Positions 59,548 through 64,000 of a stretch of 64,000 nt of DNA are shown in pieces. The translations under genes were made by a program, and so were the position numbers. The stretch covers positions 124,001-188,000 of the forward strand of contig NZ_JMQN01000036.1 in assembly GCF_000705555.1 (NCBI RefSeq), given 5' to 3'. Source of the stretch: Marinobacterium lacunae. Its GTDB lineage: Bacteria > Pseudomonadota > Gammaproteobacteria > Pseudomonadales > Balneatricaceae. The notes below the pieces were generated by a model. It worked only from the letters and a program-made list of their open reading frames with translations, was not told the origin of the DNA and searched no databases. The stretch's first letter is position 1. Each line of letters begins with the position of its first letter.

Positions 59548-60337
59548 GTGGTGCCTGCGCACGCGTCCAGGCTTGCTGGCGGCGCACGGCATCTGCCTGT
59601 TCGTTGAGATAGGCCGATGCCGACATCAGACTGATGCCGTACTCGCCAAGCTCAGGCAGTGCCTGTTCGAGAAACGTGAGCGTTTCGGGGTAAGGGTGGC
59701 CGATCACCACGACACTGCCCTTGGTGCGGGCCAGTTTGACCGCATGCAGGAAGCGTTCACCAATGGCCTCGGCCGTGCGCTCGTTATCCAGAAACACATC
59801 TCGTTTGAGTGCGGGTATACCGGCATTCATCGCACTGTCATAGGCTTTGGTTTGCGCCGTCGTCCTGCTGTCGACGAAAAAAAGCTTGCGCGCACGCAGC
59901 ACCTCCATTACCCAATCCATCTGTTCGGACTTCTGGGTCATCAGGCTACCCATGTGATTATTGACGCCTATCGCTTCAGGTACCGCGTCAAGATCCTCAC
60001 GCAGTGTCGCTTGCAGCTCCTGCTTGTTTTGCTCCGGTGTCAGCGCACCCGGTCCTAGCCTGAGGTGATGAAGGTTCGCCATGGGCGCGTGCAGAATCAC
60101 CTCTTTGTCCATTCTAGAGGCTTCTTCACTCAGGTGTCGGGCGTGTGGAGTCAGGGGTAATACGGCATAAGTAACAGGCCCCGGCAAGGCCAAAGCCGCT
60201 TCACCCAAGGCCAGATTGGTGCCGACATCGTCGATGATCAGCACCATTCGCGGTCCCATCTGCTGCCACGGCTCCAAAGGTGCCGCATTCAACTTGCTGA
60301 CCAGCAATGTCAGCAGCACTATCAGGACAGAGCGCAC
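59531..60337 (-). CDS. Divergent polysaccharide deacetylase (YibQ family)
   Basis: This 268-aa exported protein has a signal peptide ending near NAAP and the family signature RMVLIIDDVGTNLALGEAALALPGPVTYAVLPLTPHA, then EVILHAPM, GVNNHMGSLMTQ, FFVDSRTTAQTKAYDSA and a C-terminal VVVIGHPYPETL. The DD, the H-rich NNHMGS and GHP motifs fit metal-dependent deacetylase folds; the substrate is unproven. It is the last gene of the gpmI-envC-ctpA-yibQ operon, 4 bp after ctpA. Confidence 0.93.
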   Translation of the reverse strand: MRSVLIVLLTLLVSKLNAAPLEPWQQMGPRMVLIIDDVGTNLALGEAALALPGPVTYAVLPLTPHARHLSEEASRMDKEVILHAPMANLHHLRLGPGALTPEQNKQELQATLREDLDAVPEAIGVNNHMGSLMTQKSEQMDWVMEVLRARKLFFVDSRTTAQTKAYDSAMNAGIPALKRDVFLDNERTAEAIGERFLHAVKLARTKGSVVVIGHPYPETLTFLEQALPELGEYGISLMSASAYLNEQADAVRRQQAWTRAQAPLKSVR

Positions 60338-60341
60338 GCCT

Positions 60342-61649
60342 TTAGCCGCCTTGAGATCCTGTCGAGACGATATTGAGCGCCTTCAGCAAATTCACCGCCT
60401 GATACAACTGGAAGTCACGCTGGGCCAGCTCTTCATCGCCATTAGTCACCTGTTCAACAGCGGCGGCGTTCTCCAGATGACCTGCGAGATCCCGCTCTTT
60501 GATGAAGTCTTCATGGACCACCGAGGTCAGACGCCCCTCCTCGACCACCAGGTCAGGCTGTATGCCCTGCGCCTGAATCGAGCGTCCTTCGGGGGTGAAG
60601 TAGCGGGCGGTCGTGAGTTTCAGTCCACGGTCGTTGCCCAACGGCAACACGGTCTGCACAGAACCTTTGCCGAAGCTGTCGGTGCCCATCAGCACCGCGC
60701 GATGATGGTCCTGCAACGCACCGGCCACGATCTCCGATGCCGATGCAGAACCGCCGTTTATCAGTACTACCAGCGGCAGGTCCGGCTCCGGCGTCTTGGC
60801 GGTCGCGCTGAACTCCAGCTGCGAACTGGGCAGGCGCCCCTCGGTGTATACGATCAGGCCCTTATCGATAAAGGTGTCGACCACATCGACCGCAGCCTGA
60901 AGCACCCCACCGGGGTTGTTGCGCAGATCCAGGACCAGGCCCTTGAGCTGAGTCTCTTCACTCATATCCACCAGTGCCTTGCGAAGATCATCGGCGGTAT
61001 TGAGCTGGAACTGGGTGATGCGCACATAGCCGTAGCCAGGCTCAAGCAATTTGGGTTTGACGCTGACCACCTTGATCGCATCGCGCACCAATTTAACCTC
61101 GAATGGCTTCTCCACGCCGTCACGCACGATCGTCAACCGGATCTCGCTTCCGATCTCTCCTCGCATCATGTCCACCGCATCGTTAAGGCCAAGCCCCTGC
61201 ATCGGCGTGTCATCTATCTTGATGATCAGGTCACCGGCTTTGATGCCAGCACGTTGTGCAGGGGTGTCATCTATGGGGGCGATCACACGAACGAAGCCAT
61301 CCTCCATGCCGACTTCAATGCCGAGTCCACCAAACTCGCCACTGGTATGCACCTGCAGGCTGTCAAACGCGTCGGGCTCGAGGTAACTGGAGTGCGGATC
61401 CAGCCCCGCCAACATGCCCCGGATGGCGTCCTGCAGCAGCTCCCGGTCATCCACCGGCTCGACATAGGCGTCTTTGATCCGGCCGTAGACTTCGGCAAAC
61501 ATACGCAGCTCTTCAAGGGGCAGGCCCTGAACCGCTTCCTGCTGTCCGGTGTCTTCGACATCGGCCGCCCGCCCCTGTATGGGTACCAACAGCAGCGCAC
61601 TTAACCCGAGCAGAAGAGAGGTGTGTTTCAGATCAGAGATCAGCTTCAT
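60342..61649 (-). CDS. ctpA: S41 C-terminal processing peptidase CtpA
   Basis: This 435-aa periplasmic serine protease has a signal peptide ending near GRAA, an N-terminal helical part (LEELRMFAEVYGRIKDAYVEPV), a PDZ domain (about 90-170: FGGLGIEVGMEDGFVRVIAPIDDTPAQRAGIKAGDLI), the S41 core with catalytic Ser in NGGSASASEIVAGAL and Lys in TDSFGKGSVQ. CtpA trims C-termini of envelope proteins, including peptidoglycan hydrolases in Pseudomonas. ATG at 61649 (AAGGATA upstream). Confidence 0.95.
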   Translation of the reverse strand: MKLISDLKHTSLLLGLSALLLVPIQGRAADVEDTGQQEAVQGLPLEELRMFAEVYGRIKDAYVEPVDDRELLQDAIRGMLAGLDPHSSYLEPDAFDSLQVHTSGEFGGLGIEVGMEDGFVRVIAPIDDTPAQRAGIKAGDLIIKIDDTPMQGLGLNDAVDMMRGEIGSEIRLTIVRDGVEKPFEVKLVRDAIKVVSVKPKLLEPGYGYVRITQFQLNTADDLRKALVDMSEETQLKGLVLDLRNNPGGVLQAAVDVVDTFIDKGLIVYTEGRLPSSQLEFSATAKTPEPDLPLVVLINGGSASASEIVAGALQDHHRAVLMGTDSFGKGSVQTVLPLGNDRGLKLTTARYFTPEGRSIQAQGIQPDLVVEEGRLTSVVHEDFIKERDLAGHLENAAAVEQVTNGDEELAQRDFQLYQAVNLLKALNIVSTGSQGG

Positions 61650-61671
61650 AGCGATATCCTTGAGGTGATGT

Positions 61672-62808
61672 TCAACGGCGTGACAGCCACTGGCCCGGAT
61701 CAATTGACCGGCCGCCGTGGCGAATGGCGAAGTAGAGCCCCGCCTGCTCATAGCCACCGCTTTCACCGGTGGTCGCGATGACCGCTCCGGGGCGAACCCA
61801 GCTACCCGTCTCGCGCAACAAACTCTGGTTGTGTCCATACAAACTCATATAACCGTCGCCGTGATCGATAATCAACAGCAGACCGTACCCCCGTAGCCAA
61901 TCGGCAAAGACGACACGCCCACCATGAACGGCATGCACTTCCTGTCCCGTTCCGGACTGAATAAGCACACCCTCGTAGGACAGACCGTTTACCTTATCGC
62001 CGAAGCGACGAACAAGCTTGCCATCAACAGGCCAGTTCAACTTGCCCTTGAGCGTCGCAAACGCCTGATCCGCGGTTTCCAGTCGAGCACGCTTGATCGA
62101 CTCGACGATCTTAACCAGCAACGACTCCAGCTGCTTGCGATTGGATTCCAGATCGGCCAGCTTGCGCCTGTCCTCTTGCAAGGATGCCTTGATCTTGGCA
62201 AGAGAGGCCGCTCGCGCCTCCCGTGCACTGGATAGCGCCTGCTTCTGCTGCTCAAGTTCGGCCCGCTTCTGCACTATCTTTTCGTTAGTCGTAGCGGCCT
62301 GAGTCCGGGTCGACTGAAGAGCCTCGAGCTGTGTCCGATAGACCTTGAGCTGCTCAATCAATTTCGCATTGAGTTGATCGTAGTAATACAGCAGACGTTC
62401 AACCCGCGCTGGATCCTGCTCGCTGAGCATCAGCTGCAACTGAGGCTGGCGACCTTCGCGATACTGGGCTCGCAACTGCTCCTGCACACGCTGGCCACTG
62501 GCCTTGAGTTGCTGTTCAAGCGCCGCCTCGCGCTCATTGAGCGTACCGAGGTCGGCATCCAGCCCAGCCAATTCATCATTCAGCGCGCTTAACTGTGCAC
62601 TGACCTCGCCAATGCGCTTCTCGCTGTCGCGAAGCGCCCGCTCCTGTTTTTTCTGCTCACCCTTTTGCTGCTCGATACCTTTCTGCAGCTGACCAATCTC
62701 CCGCTTGAGCGATTGAATCTGGGCCTCGGTCGCCTGTTTGTCCGCGTCGGTCGCCGCCATCAAGGGCAGCGACAACACCAGAAACAGAACTGTCAGCAGT
62801 GAACGCAT
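61672..62808 (-). CDS. envC: Murein hydrolase activator EnvC
   Basis: This 378-aa periplasmic protein has a signal peptide (cleaved near LMAA), a long coiled-coil (about 20-240) and a C-terminal LytM/M23 domain (about 265-375) in which the Zn ligands are lost (RRFGDKVNGLSYEGV where an active enzyme has H-x3-D). EnvC recruits FtsEX and activates the amidases AmiA/B at the septum. ftsEX is also in this window. It follows gpmI by 16 bp and precedes ctpA by 22 bp. Confidence 0.95.
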   Translation of the reverse strand: MRSLLTVLFLVLSLPLMAATDADKQATEAQIQSLKREIGQLQKGIEQQKGEQKKQERALRDSEKRIGEVSAQLSALNDELAGLDADLGTLNEREAALEQQLKASGQRVQEQLRAQYREGRQPQLQLMLSEQDPARVERLLYYYDQLNAKLIEQLKVYRTQLEALQSTRTQAATTNEKIVQKRAELEQQKQALSSAREARAASLAKIKASLQEDRRKLADLESNRKQLESLLVKIVESIKRARLETADQAFATLKGKLNWPVDGKLVRRFGDKVNGLSYEGVLIQSGTGQEVHAVHGGRVVFADWLRGYGLLLIIDHGDGYMSLYGHNQSLLRETGSWVRPGAVIATTGESGGYEQAGLYFAIRHGGRSIDPGQWLSRR

Positions 62809-62824
62809 GCGGTGGCAGGCACCT

Positions 62825-64000
62825 TCAGCTCAGGTGAACGAGACTTTTGCCGGTCATCTCGCCCGGCGCCTCGAGACCGAGCAGATCAAGCAGGGTCGGC
62901 GCAAGATCACACAGCGCTCCGTCATCCAGGCTCAGTTGCTCCGCGCGCGGGCCATCGTATATCAGTGCCACCGGCCAGCTGGTGTGGGATGTGTGAGGCT
63001 CACCACTGTCCGGATTGACCATCAGTTCGACGTTGCCGTGATCGGCGGTAATCAGCGTCTCACCCTGAACCTCAGCCATCGCCGCCAATACGCGCGACAG
63101 GCACTGATCCAGCGTTTCCACGGCCTTCACGGCGGCGTCGAATTTGCCGGTATGGCCAACCATATCGCCGTTAGCGAAGTTGCAGACAATCAGATCGAAT
63201 TTACGGCTCAGAATCGCCTCGACCAGCTTATCCGTAACCTCAGGTGCGCTCATCTCCGGCTTCAGATCGTACGTGGCAACCTGCGGCGAAGGCACCAGAA
63301 TACGCTCTTCGCCGGGATATACCGCCTCTTCACCACCGTTGAAGAAAAAGGTCACGTGGGCATATTTCTCTGTCTCAGCGATACGTAATTGGGTCTTGCC
63401 CAGCCCTGCCAGATACTCGCCCAGCCCGTTATGGATCTTCGCCGGAGGGTAGGCACAGCTAGCCGGTATGCTGGCGGCATATTCGGTCATCATCACGTAA
63501 TCGGCCAGTGCCGGACACGCCTTGCGCTCGAAGCCATCAAAAGCCTCTTCGACGAAACAACGGGTGATCTCGCGTGAGCGATCCGGGCGGAAGTTGGCGC
63601 AGATAACGGTGTCGCCGTCCTGCACGGTACCTTTCGGGTGCCCGGCCATATCGGTAATGACGGTGGCGGTTACAAACTCGTCGTTCTCGTCACGTACATA
63701 CGCCTCGGCCAGTGCTTGCTGGGCAGACTGCGCGCGTTGCGGCGCCTCGCCCAATGTCATCGCGTTATAGGCCAGTTCGACACGGTCCCAGCGGTTATCG
63801 CGGTCCATGGCGTAGTAGCGGCCCACTACAGTGGCAATTGCACCCACTCCAAGCGCACGGAATTTGGCTTCCGCGGCCGCAATGGAGGGCTCTGCAGAGC
63901 GCGGCGGCATGTCCCGGCCATCAAGCACGGCATGCAGGTAAATCGCTTTCGCTCCGCGCTTGGCGGCCATCTCGGCAAGCGCAAAAATATGATCTTCGTG
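62825..64000 (-). CDS. gpmI: 2,3-bisphosphoglycerate-independent phosphoglycerate mutase, N-terminus outside window
   Basis: The C-terminal 391 residues of a glycolytic/gluconeogenic mutase are present; the reading frame continues through the right edge ([11 protein letters not shown] before the first internal Met), so about 120 residues, including the catalytic Ser, are off-window. Visible: [10 protein letters not shown], the arginine-rich [28 protein letters not shown] and [11 protein letters not shown], which bind the two Mn ions. It heads the envC-ctpA-yibQ operon. Confidence 0.96.
   Translation of the reverse strand, partial: HEDHIFALAEMAAKRGAKAIYLHAVLDGRDMPPRSAEPSIAAAEAKFRALGVGAIATVVGRYYAMDRDNRWDRVELAYNAMTLGEAPQRAQSAQQALAEAYVRDENDEFVTATVITDMAGHPKGTVQDGDTVICANFRPDRSREITRCFVEEAFDGFERKACPALADYVMMTEYAASIPASCAYPPAKIHNGLGEYLAGLGKTQLRIAETEKYAHVTFFFNGGEEAVYPGEERILVPSPQVATYDLKPEMSAPEVTDKLVEAILSRKFDLIVCNFANGDMVGHTGKFDAAVKAVETLDQCLSRVLAAMAEVQGETLITADHGNVELMVNPDSGEPHTSHTSWPVALIYDGPRAEQLSLDDGALCDLAPTLLDLLGLEAPGEMTGKSLVHLS

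Noticed and set aside
60216-61604. Long open plus-strand frame opposite ctpA
   Set aside because: Antisense shadow of a convincing S41 protease gene.

Overview
The window looks like chromosomal DNA of a gammaproteobacterium of the Oceanospirillales/Pseudomonadales type. This is inferred from GC-rich genes and conserved gene orders: coaBC-dut-algC-argB-slmA, comM-ubiK-glnK-amtB, ftsY-ftsE-ftsX-rpoH, oxyR-recG, gpmI-envC-ctpA-yibQ, and rpmB-rpmG beside radC. L33 and L28 have the lengths of the E. coli proteins. The species cannot be named from the sequence alone. I saw no prophage, insertion sequence or CRISPR array; most of the window is core genome with a few accessory stretches.

Layout. 1-7514 (minus strand) is a c-di-GMP signalling block. 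A TonB-dependent receptor, a YfiR-family periplasmic protein and a CHASE8-HAMP-GGDEF-EAL membrane protein overlap by 4 nt at each junction. Downstream lie a second membrane EAL protein with a ruined GGDEF motif and a truncated periplasmic binding-protein-like gene. 7708-12453 holds small accessory genes: a solitary TRAP binding protein, an unrecognised two-TM protein, a DCC-family thiol protein, a secreted unknown, tRNA-Arg(CCG) with a duplicated 3' tail, an Anbu proteasome-like protein and cytochrome c5. 12511-23040 holds rep, a GSDEF-EAL protein, comM, ubiK, the nitrogen cluster glnK-amtB-glnK2 and a PAS-GGDEF-EAL protein. 23259-26903 holds a lone astA overlapping tail to tail with a CpxA-like kinase, its regulator, and a divergent CpxP/Spy-like gene with a perfect CpxR box between them.

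26972-33517 (minus) is trmB, thiG, thiS, a DUF423 gene, rpoH, ftsX, ftsE and ftsY. 33643-37782 holds an M16-like anchored protein, rsmD, a TetR regulator, coaD, a ferredoxin and a DUF501 gene. 37803-44938 holds recG, oxyR, an SDR-family protein, ppk and hemB. 45461-49832 (minus) holds a glycosyltransferase-like protein, a PAP2 phosphatase, an alpha/beta hydrolase, mutM and an EamA transporter. 49905-53437 holds a chemoreceptor, rpmG, rpmB and radC. 53559-58184 is the coaBC-dut-algC-argB-slmA run, followed by an MFS transporter. The window closes with yibQ, ctpA, envC and a truncated gpmI.

How it works together. Four large GGDEF/EAL proteins lie in the first 23 kb, and each has a different sensory front end: an OM receptor with YfiR, a short periplasmic loop, a cytoplasmic REC-like domain, and PAS domains. 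The nitrogen cluster carries a near-consensus NtrC site and a well-matched sigma-54 promoter. The CpxPRA-like locus is probably self-controlled through its box. The most interesting unit is the TonB receptor-YfiR-cyclase/phosphodiesterase operon, which could pass an outer-membrane signal to cytoplasmic c-di-GMP.
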